NCBI GenBank assembly: GCA_900548195.1
Contig: URJQ01000046.1
Coordinates: 1-20,417, forward strand
Direction of reading: 5' to 3'
From: an uncultured Prevotella sp.
GTDB lineage: Bacteria > Bacteroidota > Bacteroidia > Bacteroidales > Bacteroidaceae
Length of the DNA: 20,417 nucleotides
Below the pieces are notes generated by a model that made no database searches, was not told the origin of the DNA, and saw only the letters and a list, made by a program, of their open reading frames with translations. Positions 11,453-19,299 of this stretch are shown here, piece after piece. Position 1 is the stretch's first letter, and the number at the start of each line of letters is the position of its first letter. The position numbers and the translations under genes are program-made.

Positions 11453-13885
11453 TCATTTATTATCTTCGTTAGAGCCTTGGCTATACTGCTTCGGACTCAT
11501 GCCGACTGAGGCCTTGAAGCACTTCGCGAAATACTTGGGGTCGGAGAATCCGCAGGAATAAGCCACCTCGGAGATGGTGTGATGGCTGTGTTCACGCAGC
11601 AGACTGCACGCCAGTTTCATCCTCGCTTCACGTAGCAGGTCGGACGGAGTGATACCAAGGAGATGCTTTGTGCGGCGCGTCAGACTGCTTCTCGACATTG
11701 CCACGGCATCCGCCAAATCGTCAACGCCGGCATCGCTGTTGCCTATATTGGCATCGACTGCTGCAAGAAGTTTTGCCATAAACGCCTCATCTTCTGGATT
11801 CTGACGACTGACAGGAATACTGTTTGGTATCTCTTGCGTAATGACTTTCTCCTTGTTGTCGGTATGTTGCACCGTGGATTTCTGCAGAAGGGCGAGGTAT
11901 GCGTTCAATGTATCGCTGCGCTGGCGGTCTATTTCACGTATATAATATATAAGGTGTGTGACACCGGAGATGATGACCACGAGGATAAGGAGATACAAAG
12001 CCTTTGCCCATAACGTCTCATACCAATGCGGCTTGACGATGATAATCACCGAGCGTACATTGTCTGTCCATAGTCCCTGAGCATTGGTGCTGCGTATCTG
12101 CAGCGTATGCTCGCCCGGCACAAGGTCGTAAAGGCGTGCATTATGGTCTTCGGTCGGCGCTTCCCATTCGCCCGACTTGAAGCGAGTCTGATACAGCAGT
12201 CTCTGCTCTGCACTGAAATCTATGGCTGCAAATGAGATGTTTACGTTGCGCTCATCGCTTTCGAGCACGATGGTGTCGATGTCATTGACATTGTATTGCG
12301 TCTCATTATTCTCTATTTTCACAGACGAGATGACGATTTTCGGACTGTACGTCTTTTGCTTCCACACATTTCCCGGCACGAGCATCACTCCATTTTCCAT
12401 GGCAAACATCCATCTGCCATCAGAAAGGCGGAGAGGAGAAGCATCGGAGAAGCGGAGCTGAGTGCCCCAGAACGGAGTGGTATAGATGCACGATTCGTCC
12501 GTCTGAGGGTCATAGATAGAGACATCATCTATGCTTACTATGACGACATCATCGCCTAATCTCGTGGCGCTAAGCACGTCATCAGAGCATATCCCCTGCG
12601 CCGGACCGAGATGCTGAAACTCTAAATGCGGGTCAGTAATGTCCTTGGAAAGGAGTTTGTTGACTCCTCCGCTCTCGGTACTGACATACATCTTCTGTCC
12701 TTCCTTTTCGGGAAAGGCGATATTCAGCGTAGCAGAATTGCTCAGACTGGAGGCACGGTCTGGCTCACGACGATGGAGCGTAGCCTTAAATTTGCTCACG
12801 TCATTGCCCGAGATATTGTCTATCACCAATATTCCTCCTACCGTACAGGCTATCATGCGCTTGCCGTCAGGCATAAGATAGATGCGCCTTGCCTTTCCAG
12901 TCTCTTTTCTCATGCCTTTTGTCAGATGAGCCAGAGAATGGAATACAGGATGCTGCGCCTCCGGATTAGGACAGAGAAAAATGCCTTCTCCATACGTGGC
13001 AATCCACATTCTGCCTTGCTTGTCGAGCTTCATGTCATAGATATTCTCGCTCGGAATGTCGGCAAACGGTATTTTTTCTATCTGATATGATGTCGCGCTC
13101 TTCTGGCGTAGTCGGAACAGTCCGTCAGGCTTTGCTCCAAGCCATAAGGTCTTTGGCGATGTTCTTGCCATGGAATAGACTGGAAAGAGATTGACCGGAT
13201 GGCTGGTGAGGTTGCCCTGCTTGTCAAGATAACCTATGAGATTAGCCTTCTCATCCACTACGGTCACTATGCCGGCATCCTTTGTTCCAATCCATATCTG
13301 ATGATTTTGCGCATCATGATACATACATCTGACCACGTTTTTGCTCACGCAGTCAAGCCATTGCATTGGAGTATGCGGCTTCACTATCTTTGCAGCGCCA
13401 TACCTTCTGAGTATCCATATATTGCCTTGCTGGTCGGTAAACACTCTTCTCACGTCGTCATTGACAGCACGGGCGAAGTATTTCTCACGGTCTTTTGTTT
13501 TGCCGTAACCCTTTATTTCCACGTCCTTCAGCGACTTACATGACGTCCTTTCGTATTTATACGTGGAGAGATTAAAGCATAATATCTCCTCTTCCACGCG
13601 GCAATAGAGATTTCCATCCCTTCCGAGCATCACGCCTCTGACGCGGTCGGAACGGATGTCAATACCGTCACCTGGTCTGTTCTTGAACACCACAAAGTCG
13701 TAGCCGTCATAACGGCACAGGCCATTCCACGTGGCAAACCAAATCATGCCCTGCCTATCCTGCGTCATCTGGGTCATGTGCCACTGCGGGATAGGAATCT
13801 GAATCTCGTCATCATACTGCGCTCTTGCCACTATAGCGAACGCCGAGATCACTATAATTGTCAGTAGTCTATAGATTCGTTGCAT
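11453..13885 (-). CDS. Membrane sensor with Reg_prop/Y_Y_Y periplasmic part and cytoplasmic AraC DNA-binding domain, no kinase
   Basis: 810 residues. N-terminal signal/anchor (residues 1-22), then a periplasmic part with Reg_prop beta-propeller repeats (GMIWFATWNGLCRYDG at 46-61, GNIWIL, QIWIGTKDAGI, TLWLGAKPDGLFRL, RMWIATYGEGIF), a Y_Y_Y domain (about 545-617), one membrane helix (626-648), a cytoplasmic linker of about 50 residues and an AraC/HTH_18 domain (702-803; SRSSLTRRTKHLLGITPSDL and ISEVAYSCGFSDPKYFAKCF). This is the outline of a Bacteroidetes hybrid two-component system, but the HisKA, HATPase and receiver domains that normally lie between membrane helix and HTH are absent. It would thus signal directly across the membrane. 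Such regulators usually control glycan-use genes. Here no polysaccharide locus is adjacent; the nearest candidate target is the GH115 gene 2.7 kb away. A 2 x 21-bp repeat lies 101-142 bp upstream of its ATG. Confidence 0.88.
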   Translation of the reverse strand: MQRIYRLLTIIVISAFAIVARAQYDDEIQIPIPQWHMTQMTQDRQGMIWFATWNGLCRYDGYDFVVFKNRPGDGIDIRSDRVRGVMLGRDGNLYCRVEEEILCFNLSTYKYERTSCKSLKDVEIKGYGKTKDREKYFARAVNDDVRRVFTDQQGNIWILRRYGAAKIVKPHTPMQWLDCVSKNVVRCMYHDAQNHQIWIGTKDAGIVTVVDEKANLIGYLDKQGNLTSHPVNLFPVYSMARTSPKTLWLGAKPDGLFRLRQKSATSYQIEKIPFADIPSENIYDMKLDKQGRMWIATYGEGIFLCPNPEAQHPVFHSLAHLTKGMRKETGKARRIYLMPDGKRMIACTVGGILVIDNISGNDVSKFKATLHRREPDRASSLSNSATLNIAFPEKEGQKMYVSTESGGVNKLLSKDITDPHLEFQHLGPAQGICSDDVLSATRLGDDVVIVSIDDVSIYDPQTDESCIYTTPFWGTQLRFSDASPLRLSDGRWMFAMENGVMLVPGNVWKQKTYSPKIVISSVKIENNETQYNVNDIDTIVLESDERNVNISFAAIDFSAEQRLLYQTRFKSGEWEAPTEDHNARLYDLVPGEHTLQIRSTNAQGLWTDNVRSVIIIVKPHWYETLWAKALYLLILVVIISGVTHLIYYIREIDRQRSDTLNAYLALLQKSTVQHTDNKEKVITQEIPNSIPVSRQNPEDEAFMAKLLAAVDANIGNSDAGVDDLADAVAMSRSSLTRRTKHLLGITPSDLLREARMKLACSLLREHSHHTISEVAYSCGFSDPKYFAKCFKASVGMSPKQYSQGSNEDNK

Positions 13886-13985
13886 AAATACAACAGTTTT
13901 AGTATTAACTCTTTTACATTAAGAAAGTTGGCTAACAAGCAGACGTTCCGGAATTATTTTTTTAGAATAATGAAATCAATCTCTG

Positions 13986-14027
13986 ACTGTCAATTCATTA
14001 TCAAAAACTGTCAATTCATTATCAAAA
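13986..14027. repeat. Two perfect 21-bp direct repeats upstream of the AraC-type regulator
   Basis: ACTGTCAATTCATTATCAAA plus A occurs at 13986-14006 and again directly at 14007-14027. The spacing of 21 bp equals two helical turns, as for paired operator half-sites. They lie in the 176-bp gap between the regulator start (13885) and the pgeF stop (14062-14064). AraC-family proteins bind direct repeats of about this spacing, so an autoregulatory site is an obvious candidate. I did not find a clean promoter in the gap. Confidence 0.85.
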
Positions 14028-14061
14028 TAGGAATGACGACCTGCTGATGCCTATATAAACA

Positions 14062-14856
14062 TTAAGAAAGTATGAAACCGGAAAGTATTCTTCCGCATTT
14101 CTCTGTGCCTTTCTGCTCTCTTCTTGCTGAAAAGAAGCGGGTATCGGTATATGTATCTATTGTGCTCACGCTGATATTCTCTGGGAGAATACCTGCGGAA
14201 AGCAGTTGGAGACGGTTTATCTCCTTCAAGTCGAGATGCGGACGTGTGCCGTTTCCATCACTGGAAGGCATCTCTACTGTTACGTCTTGCATAGGGAAGC
14301 CAGCCTCTTCAAAGGCTTTATACACCTCCCAGCCTACCTCAAAGCTCTGCTGACTTATGCCTGGACCGACGACAGCCTCACACTGCTCTGGGGCGGTGGC
14401 ATAGAGCTCCTGCATCTTCTGAATGGCTTTTTCCACTATTCTCACCACTGTTCCTCGCCATCCTGCATGTATTGCAGCGGCACAGTGATGGGCTTTGTCA
14501 TAGACCAGTACGGGTATGCAGTCGGCAGTAGATATGCCAAGGCAGACGTTTCGCACGTCGCTGACCACGGCGTCAATGCCTTCCATCAGCGCTTTACGTT
14601 CCTCTTCAGGCAGGGAGAAGAACGCTTCCGTGACCTGAAGGATGCGGTCTGTGTGCGTCTGATGTGGGCGATCGAAGCGCTTTGGGTCACCATCGAAGGC
14701 AGAAAATGAAGGATATAATCGCCTCAGAGCCTCACTGATGAGCCGCGGATTGCGCCCTATCGTGCGGTCGGTAGTAAAAAATATGGAGCCTGTCAGCGGT
14801 CGGTGATCGCCAACAAACTCCATATTTTTCCCCGAAGAAAGTATTTCGTAATTCAT
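14062..14856 (-). CDS. pgeF: Multicopper-polyphenol-oxidase-like (YfiH/YlmD/LACC1 family) purine nucleoside enzyme
   Basis: 264 residues, normal for the family (PF02578). The three metal-binding residues are in the right places: H68 in HQTHTD, C113 in TADCIPVL and H130 in AAIHAGWRG, with spacings of 45 and 17 residues as in characterised members. Family members act as purine nucleoside phosphorylases/adenosine deaminases; the family has also been called laccase-like and, in Escherichia coli, linked to removal of mis-incorporated peptidoglycan residues (PgeF). The position at the end of the hpt-adk-obgE group fits a purine role. It begins 12 bp after the obgE stop and should be translated from the same mRNA. 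No clear terminator follows. Confidence 0.92.
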   Translation of the reverse strand: MNYEILSSGKNMEFVGDHRPLTGSIFFTTDRTIGRNPRLISEALRRLYPSFSAFDGDPKRFDRPHQTHTDRILQVTEAFFSLPEEERKALMEGIDAVVSDVRNVCLGISTADCIPVLVYDKAHHCAAAIHAGWRGTVVRIVEKAIQKMQELYATAPEQCEAVVGPGISQQSFEVGWEVYKAFEEAGFPMQDVTVEMPSSDGNGTRPHLDLKEINRLQLLSAGILPENISVSTIDTYTDTRFFSARREQKGTEKCGRILSGFILS

Positions 14857-14868
14857 TCTTTAACCTTA

Positions 14869-16149
14869 CTATTTAGGCTCCGAAGGTTCTTCATATTCGA
14901 AATCGTCAAGGTCTTCTATTTCGCTTTCGTCGATGTATTCGATGCCTTCATCATCTACGTCCTCGACGTTGCCTTCGTCGATGTATTCGATTTCATCGTC
15001 ATCGAAGTCCTCGAAGTCATCTTCTTCGCCTTCGTCTGTTCCAAATATTTCTTCGTCAGCATCGCGATCTTCGTCATATACCTCAGCTGCGAGATATGAA
15101 AGGTCCTTATCACGATGCACGATAGTGTCTTCTGCGATGACACCTGCTATCTTATTGCTCTCGGCATTGAGTTCTTTCCAGAGCACATCTTTCAGGTCAT
15201 TGAGTCCGAAACCTGTGACACTGGAGATGAATACCACCGGAAGGTCCTCTGGAAGGGTTTCCCTGAGCATCTCCATCAGTTCTTCATCAAGGAGGTCGCA
15301 CTTGGTCACTGCGAGCACGCGGTGCTTCTGCAGCATATCAGGATTAAACTTTTCCAGCTCATTGAGCAGGAGTTCATACTCCTTCTTGATGTCGTCAGTA
15401 TCTCCAGGCACCATAAAGAGGAGCAAGGAGTTGCGCTCGATGTGTCTGAGGAAGCGTAGTCCGAGACCTTTTCCCTCAGCAGCTCCCTCGATAATTCCAG
15501 GGATATCAGCCATCACAAACGACTGATGGTCACGATAAGCCACGATACCGAGCGATGGTTCGAGCGTGGTAAATGGATAGTTGGCTATCTTCGGCTTGGC
15601 AGAAGACAGCGCAGACAGAAGCGTGGACTTGCCTGCATTAGGGAGACCTACCAGTCCCACGTCAGCCAGAAGCTTGAGTTCCATGATGACAGTCATCTCC
15701 TGCATCGGCTCGCCAGGCTGTGCGTAGCGTGGCGCCTGATTGGTAGAGGTGCGGAACTGATAGTTTCCCAGTCCGCCACGTCCGCCCTTTAGGAGCACTA
15801 TTTCCTGTCCGTCTTCCATAACATCGCAGACATACTTACCCGTTTCGGCATTATACACGACAGTACCGCATGGCACGTCAATATAGATATCCTTGCCATT
15901 GGTGCCATGACATTTGTCTCTTCCGCCGTTGCCTCCATGCTCTGCATAGATGTGACGCTGGAAACGCAAATGCAGGAGCGTCCAGTAGTTATGGTTTCCA
16001 CGAAGGATAATGCTTCCTCCCTTTCCGCCGTCACCGCCGTCCGGTCCGCCATTAGGGTTGTATTTCACGTGTCGGAGGTGCATGGAACCCCTGCCTCCTT
16101 TGCCCGATCGGCACTGAATCTTAACGTAATCTACGAAGTTACTTTCCAT
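14869..16149 (-). CDS. obgE: GTPase Obg (ribosome-associated, CgtA)
   Basis: 426 residues. The N-terminal Obg fold is Gly-rich (GKGGRGSMHLRHVKYNPNGG, GGPDGGDGGKGG, HGGNGGRDKCHGTNGKD). The G domain shows G1 GLPNAGKST (168-176), G3 DIPG (215-218), G4 TKCD (282-285) and G5 ISSVTG (308-313). The C-terminus (359-426) is an acidic tail rich in Asp/Glu, with a duplicated 16-residue unit (IEYIDEGNVEDVDDEG, then IEYIDESEIEDLDD); this matches acidic C-termini of Obg proteins but the duplication is particular. Obg takes part in assembly of the 50S subunit and the response to starvation. The gene sits between adk and pgeF on the same strand; the 127-bp gap before it carries an unusual G/T-A/C repeat. Confidence 0.96.
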   Translation of the reverse strand: MESNFVDYVKIQCRSGKGGRGSMHLRHVKYNPNGGPDGGDGGKGGSIILRGNHNYWTLLHLRFQRHIYAEHGGNGGRDKCHGTNGKDIYIDVPCGTVVYNAETGKYVCDVMEDGQEIVLLKGGRGGLGNYQFRTSTNQAPRYAQPGEPMQEMTVIMELKLLADVGLVGLPNAGKSTLLSALSSAKPKIANYPFTTLEPSLGIVAYRDHQSFVMADIPGIIEGAAEGKGLGLRFLRHIERNSLLLFMVPGDTDDIKKEYELLLNELEKFNPDMLQKHRVLAVTKCDLLDEELMEMLRETLPEDLPVVFISSVTGFGLNDLKDVLWKELNAESNKIAGVIAEDTIVHRDKDLSYLAAEVYDEDRDADEEIFGTDEGEEDDFEDFDDDEIEYIDEGNVEDVDDEGIEYIDESEIEDLDDFEYEEPSEPK

Positions 16150-16164
16150 ATATTCTGTTGTTTG

Positions 16165-16267
16165 GTTGTTTTGTTGTTTTGTTGTTTTGTTGTTTGCTTG
16201 ACAGAGAAGGGAATTCAGACCCGACTACCGACAACAAAACAACAAAACCACAAAACAACAAAACCAC
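16165..16267. repeat. Opposed 8-bp repeat tracts in the adk-obgE gap
   Basis: Four GTTGTTTT-type units (16165-16196, last ends TTTG) face four units alternating AAAACAAC and AAAACCAC (16236-16267). The arms are largely complementary over about 35-40 bp around a 39-nt loop, so the mRNA between adk and obgE could form a long, weak hairpin. Similar but unpaired A/C-rich or G/T-rich tracts lie at 8877-8907 and 16876-16920. Confidence 0.88.
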
Positions 16268-16276
16268 AACCTTTAT

Positions 16277-16849
16277 TTAAGCGTTTGCGATAGCCTTGCT
16301 GATTTCAGCATAGATGTCGTCGATAGAACCTACGCCATGAATCTTGGCATACTTGCCCTGATTTACGTAGAAGTCCTTCAATGGGAGAGTCTGAGAGTAG
16401 TAAGTGGCGAGGCGCTTCTTAGCTGTCTCCTCGTTATCGTCAGCACGTCCGCTGGTCTTACCACGAGCAATGATGCGCTTGATGAGCTCTTCATCATTTA
16501 CTTCGAGACCTACTACGATATTCACCTGCTGTCCGCGCTCCTTGAGCATTGCGTCGAGAGCCTCAGCCTGAGCGATAGTGCGTGGAAAACCATCAAAGAT
16601 TACGCCATTGATATCACTGCCTTTAGCATCGAGAGTAGCAGCAAGCATATCCACGATAAGAGCATCTGGCACAAGTTTACCCTCGTTGATGTAAGCGGAA
16701 GCAGTCTTTCCGAGCTCTGTTCCAGCCTTGATTTCTCCGCGGAGGACGTCACCTGTAGAGATATGCTCTACTCCAAATTCAGCGATAATCTTATCGCTCT
16801 GTGTGCCTTTACCAGAACCTGGTGCACCAAAGATTACGATGTTCTTCAT
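16277..16849 (-). CDS. adk: Adenylate kinase (short form)
   Basis: 190 residues. It interconverts ATP + AMP and 2 ADP in the cytoplasm. P-loop GAPGSGKGT (8-16), NMP-binding region ISTGDVLRGEIKAGTELG, EGKLVPDALIVDML, DGFPRTIAQAEAL, and the region IARGKTSGRADDNEETAKKR where longer kinases carry a zinc or hydrophobic LID insert; here the LID is short, as usual in Bacteroidetes. It follows hpt after 127 bp and no promoter consensus was found there, so expression from the hpt promoter is likely. Confidence 0.96.
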   Translation of the reverse strand: MKNIVIFGAPGSGKGTQSDKIIAEFGVEHISTGDVLRGEIKAGTELGKTASAYINEGKLVPDALIVDMLAATLDAKGSDINGVIFDGFPRTIAQAEALDAMLKERGQQVNIVVGLEVNDEELIKRIIARGKTSGRADDNEETAKKRLATYYSQTLPLKDFYVNQGKYAKIHGVGSIDDIYAEISKAIANA

Positions 16850-16936
16850 TGCTTTTTGTACTTAAGATGATTTGGAATTGTTGTTTCTTTGTTTTGATTT
16901 TTGTGATTTGGTTGTTCTACTATATGATATTGTAAT

Positions 16937-16961
16937 GTCAGCGCCACCATTTCACGCTGAC
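16937..16961. other. Hairpin between hpt and adk
   Basis: GTCAGCG (16937-16943) and CGCTGAC (16955-16961) form a perfect 7-bp stem with an 11-nt loop, 15 bp after the hpt stop on the minus strand. There is no U run (ATTACAATATC follows), so it may be an intercistronic processing or stability element rather than a full terminator. Confidence 0.55.
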
Positions 16962-16976
16962 AAACCATAGTTTTCA

Positions 16977-17519
16977 CTACTCACTTACGAGGGTATAGAT
17001 ATCCTTCAACTCGCGTCCAGCCTCATTATAGTCGAGTCCGTAGCCCACGATGAAATCGTTAGGGATGACCATAGCTGGGTAATCCACGTTGAGGTCCGTC
17101 TTGAGACATGACGGCTTGAAGAACATGGAGCAGATAGAAGTCGAAGCCACATTCATCTCCTTGAGTCTCTCCTTGAGACTGGAAAGCGTGCATCCCGTCT
17201 CCACGATGTCCTCCACGACAATAATATCGCGACCTGACACATCCATAGTCAGACCGAGAACCTCGCTTACTTTTCCTGTGCTCTGCGTACCGGAATATGA
17301 TGAATACTTGACAAAATTTATCTCGCAAGGCACAGTAAGCTCTCGTACCAAGTCGGCACAGAACATAAATGCCCCATTGAGCATACCAAGAATGAGCGGA
17401 TGCTTGCCCTCATAGTCTTTGTTTATTAAGGCTGCCACCTTTCTGATGTTCTCATGCAATTCCTCTTGCGGAATGCTCAATTCGAATGTCTTATCGTGTA
17501 ATTGTACTCGTTTAACCAT
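16977..17519 (-). CDS. hpt: Hypoxanthine phosphoribosyltransferase
   Basis: 180 residues from ATG 17519. A TTG 24 bp further upstream (17543) is in frame, but it falls inside the -7 element of the promoter, so it cannot be translated from that transcript; ATG 17519 is the start. The enzyme makes IMP/GMP from hypoxanthine/guanine and PRPP. The PRPP loop IIVVEDIVETGCTL, the flexible-loop KYSSYSGT and the C-terminal DFIVGYGLDYNEAGRELKDI are diagnostic. It is the first gene of the presumed operon hpt-adk-obgE-pgeF and diverges from nnr. Confidence 0.94.
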   Translation of the reverse strand: MVKRVQLHDKTFELSIPQEELHENIRKVAALINKDYEGKHPLILGMLNGAFMFCADLVRELTVPCEINFVKYSSYSGTQSTGKVSEVLGLTMDVSGRDIIVVEDIVETGCTLSSLKERLKEMNVASTSICSMFFKPSCLKTDLNVDYPAMVIPNDFIVGYGLDYNEAGRELKDIYTLVSE

Positions 17520-17540
17520 CGTAAATTCACTAATTTGTGG

Positions 17541-17573
17541 CAAAATTACTAAAAAAAAAGGATAAAAGACAAA
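17541..17573 (-). promoter_or_regulatory. Promoter of hpt operon
   Basis: On the minus strand TTTG (17573-17570), 21 bp rich in T, then TAATTTTG (17548-17541). The predicted start near 17534 leaves a leader of about 15 nt before ATG 17519 and rules out the TTG at 17543. Confidence 0.75.
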
Positions 17574-17591
17574 AGAATGATATAAATTTTG

Positions 17592-17599
17592 TATTTTTG
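17592..17599 (+). promoter_or_regulatory. -7 element upstream of nnr
   Basis: TATTTTTG fits the -7 consensus. At the -33 distance there is no TTTG (ACAA), so it is only a candidate. Transcription from here would give a leader of about 170 nt before ATG 17776. Confidence 0.45.
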
Positions 17600-17626
17600 C
17601 AACTAAATATATTAAAAAGAGTAGTA

Positions 17627-17739
17627 GGGCGATTAAGCGACAGCGAGATTACCATTGATTTCTTGATAAAAAGTTCAAGCTACAATGCTCCTGTCTCAAT
17701 GCGGTTTTCCAGCCGTGCATTGCATGATAGATATCGCCC
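17627..17739 (+). ncRNA. Possible structured leader of nnr closed by a 7-bp helix
   Basis: GGGCGAT (17627-17633) is exactly complementary to ATCGCCC (17733-17739), enclosing 99 nt in the leader between the candidate promoter and nnr. Inside are smaller complementary pieces (for example CGG/CCG around 17702-17714). I match it to no named RNA family. A competing reading is a small frame that runs through this region and stops with TGA overlapping the nnr ATG (ATGA, 17776-17779), but it has no good start codon. Confidence 0.25.
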
Positions 17740-17775
17740 CAACTGCCCTCAACCGAGCACTAACGAAAAGAGAAG

Positions 17776-19293
17776 ATGAAGATATTCACAAGTGCGCAGA
17801 TCCACGAATTGGACAAATATACTATAGAGAATGAACCCATCTCATCCATCGACCTGATGGAGAGGGCTTCGACTATGCTTACCAATGCCATCGTTGACAC
17901 GTGGCAGGCAAGCACTCCTGTCGTAGTGTTTGCAGGACCGGGAAACAATGGTGGCGATGCCCTTGCGGTGGCAAGGATGCTCACTGCGCAGCATTTCTCT
18001 GTCAAAGTGTATCTCTTCAACACTACCGGACGGCTGTCTCCTGACTGTGAACAAAACCGCGAACGACTGAAAAAGGTGCGCAATCTCAAAGGGTTCACCG
18101 AGATAACGCAGGAATTCGAGCCTCCTACTCTCACTGAAGATACGCTCGTAATCGATGGACTCTTCGGCTCCGGGCTCAACAAACCGCTCACTGGAGGATT
18201 CGCATCGGTGGTGAAATACATCAATGCGTCGAAGGCAAAAGTGGTCAGCATCGACATTCCGTCGGGCATGATGACGGAAGACAACACATACAATGTGCGA
18301 GCAAACATCATACGGGCGGACATGACTCTCACGCTCGGAAGCAGAAAACTCTGCATGATGATGGCTGACATACAGCCTCTTTTGGGAGAGGTGCGCGTGC
18401 TCGACATCAACCTCAGCGCTGAGGGAATAGAGAAAATAGCATCCAACTACTCCATCATGGAGGAGAAAGAAGCGCGCGAAATGATGCTCCCACGCGATGC
18501 TTTCGTGCATAAAGGCAATATGGGGCACGCTCTTCTCATTGCTGGTACCTACGGAATGGCTGGCGCCGGCATACTTGCAGCTCGGGCTTGTCTGCGCTCT
18601 GGAATCGGAAAACTGACAGTTCACATCCCGAAACGCAATTATGACATTATGCAAATATCGGTTCCGGAGGCTATTCTGCAATTAGACAAGGAGGAAACTA
18701 TATTCTCCCAGCCATCAGAAACTTCGATATATGAAGCCATTGGCATAGGTCCTGGCATCGGACTAAGCGAAACCACCGCCATTGCCGTCATCGCCCAGAT
18801 ACGTAGCAACAAGACTCCGATGGTGATAGATGCTGATGCTCTCAACGTCTTGGCTTCGCATAGAGCATGGATGCAGCAACTACCTGAAGGTCTTATCCTT
18901 ACTCCTCACCCTAAAGAATTGGACAGACTGGTGGGCAATGCCTCAAATGATGACTTTGAAAGACTGACACGCGCCGTGGATTTAGCACAGCAACTGCGAG
19001 CTTACGTCATTCTCAAAGGACACTATACTGCCATCTGTATGCCTAACGGACACGTCTGTTTCAACAGCACCGGCAATGCCGGAATGGCGACAGCTGGCTC
19101 TGGCGACGTGCTGACAGGCATCATTACGGGTCTCCTTGCCCGTGGCTACTCTCGTGAGGAAGCCTCTATCCTCGGCGTTTATCTCCACGGGTTGGCTGGA
19201 GACCTCGCTGCAAACGACCTCGGAGAGGAAAGTCTCACCGCTGGAGACATCATCAATTATCTGCCAAAAGCTTTTATACAACTGAAAAAATAA
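17776..19293 (+). CDS. nnr: Bifunctional NAD(P)H-hydrate epimerase / ADP-dependent NAD(P)H-hydrate dehydratase
   Basis: 505 residues. It repairs hydrated, inactive NADHX and NADPHX: the N-terminal YjeF_N domain (about 1-215) epimerises R to S forms and carries GPGNNGGDALAVAR (54-67); the C-terminal carbohydrate-kinase-like domain (about 240-505) dehydrates the S form at the expense of ADP and carries GIGPGIG, VIDADALNVL, LTPHPKELDRLVG and the catalytic AGSGDVLTGIITGLLARG. The fused form is the common bacterial arrangement. The gene diverges from hpt with a 256-bp gap and is followed after 6 bp by the DUF4831 gene, so these two probably form an operon. Confidence 0.95.
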   Translation: MKIFTSAQIHELDKYTIENEPISSIDLMERASTMLTNAIVDTWQASTPVVVFAGPGNNGGDALAVARMLTAQHFSVKVYLFNTTGRLSPDCEQNRERLKKVRNLKGFTEITQEFEPPTLTEDTLVIDGLFGSGLNKPLTGGFASVVKYINASKAKVVSIDIPSGMMTEDNTYNVRANIIRADMTLTLGSRKLCMMMADIQPLLGEVRVLDINLSAEGIEKIASNYSIMEEKEAREMMLPRDAFVHKGNMGHALLIAGTYGMAGAGILAARACLRSGIGKLTVHIPKRNYDIMQISVPEAILQLDKEETIFSQPSETSIYEAIGIGPGIGLSETTAIAVIAQIRSNKTPMVIDADALNVLASHRAWMQQLPEGLILTPHPKELDRLVGNASNDDFERLTRAVDLAQQLRAYVILKGHYTAICMPNGHVCFNSTGNAGMATAGSGDVLTGIITGLLARGYSREEASILGVYLHGLAGDLAANDLGEESLTAGDIINYLPKAFIQLKK

Positions 19294-19299
19294 ATAATA

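Noticed and set aside
14933..15526. 197-codon Ser-rich plus-strand frame opposite obgE
   Set aside because: The serine runs come from the Asp/Glu codons of the Obg acidic tail read backwards.
17520..17543. TTG start for hpt eight codons upstream
   Set aside because: It lies within the -7 promoter element, upstream of the expected transcription start.
17760..18446. 228-codon minus-strand frame opposite nnr
   Set aside because: It is a shadow of the nnr coding frame, rich in Ser/Arg, with no family features.
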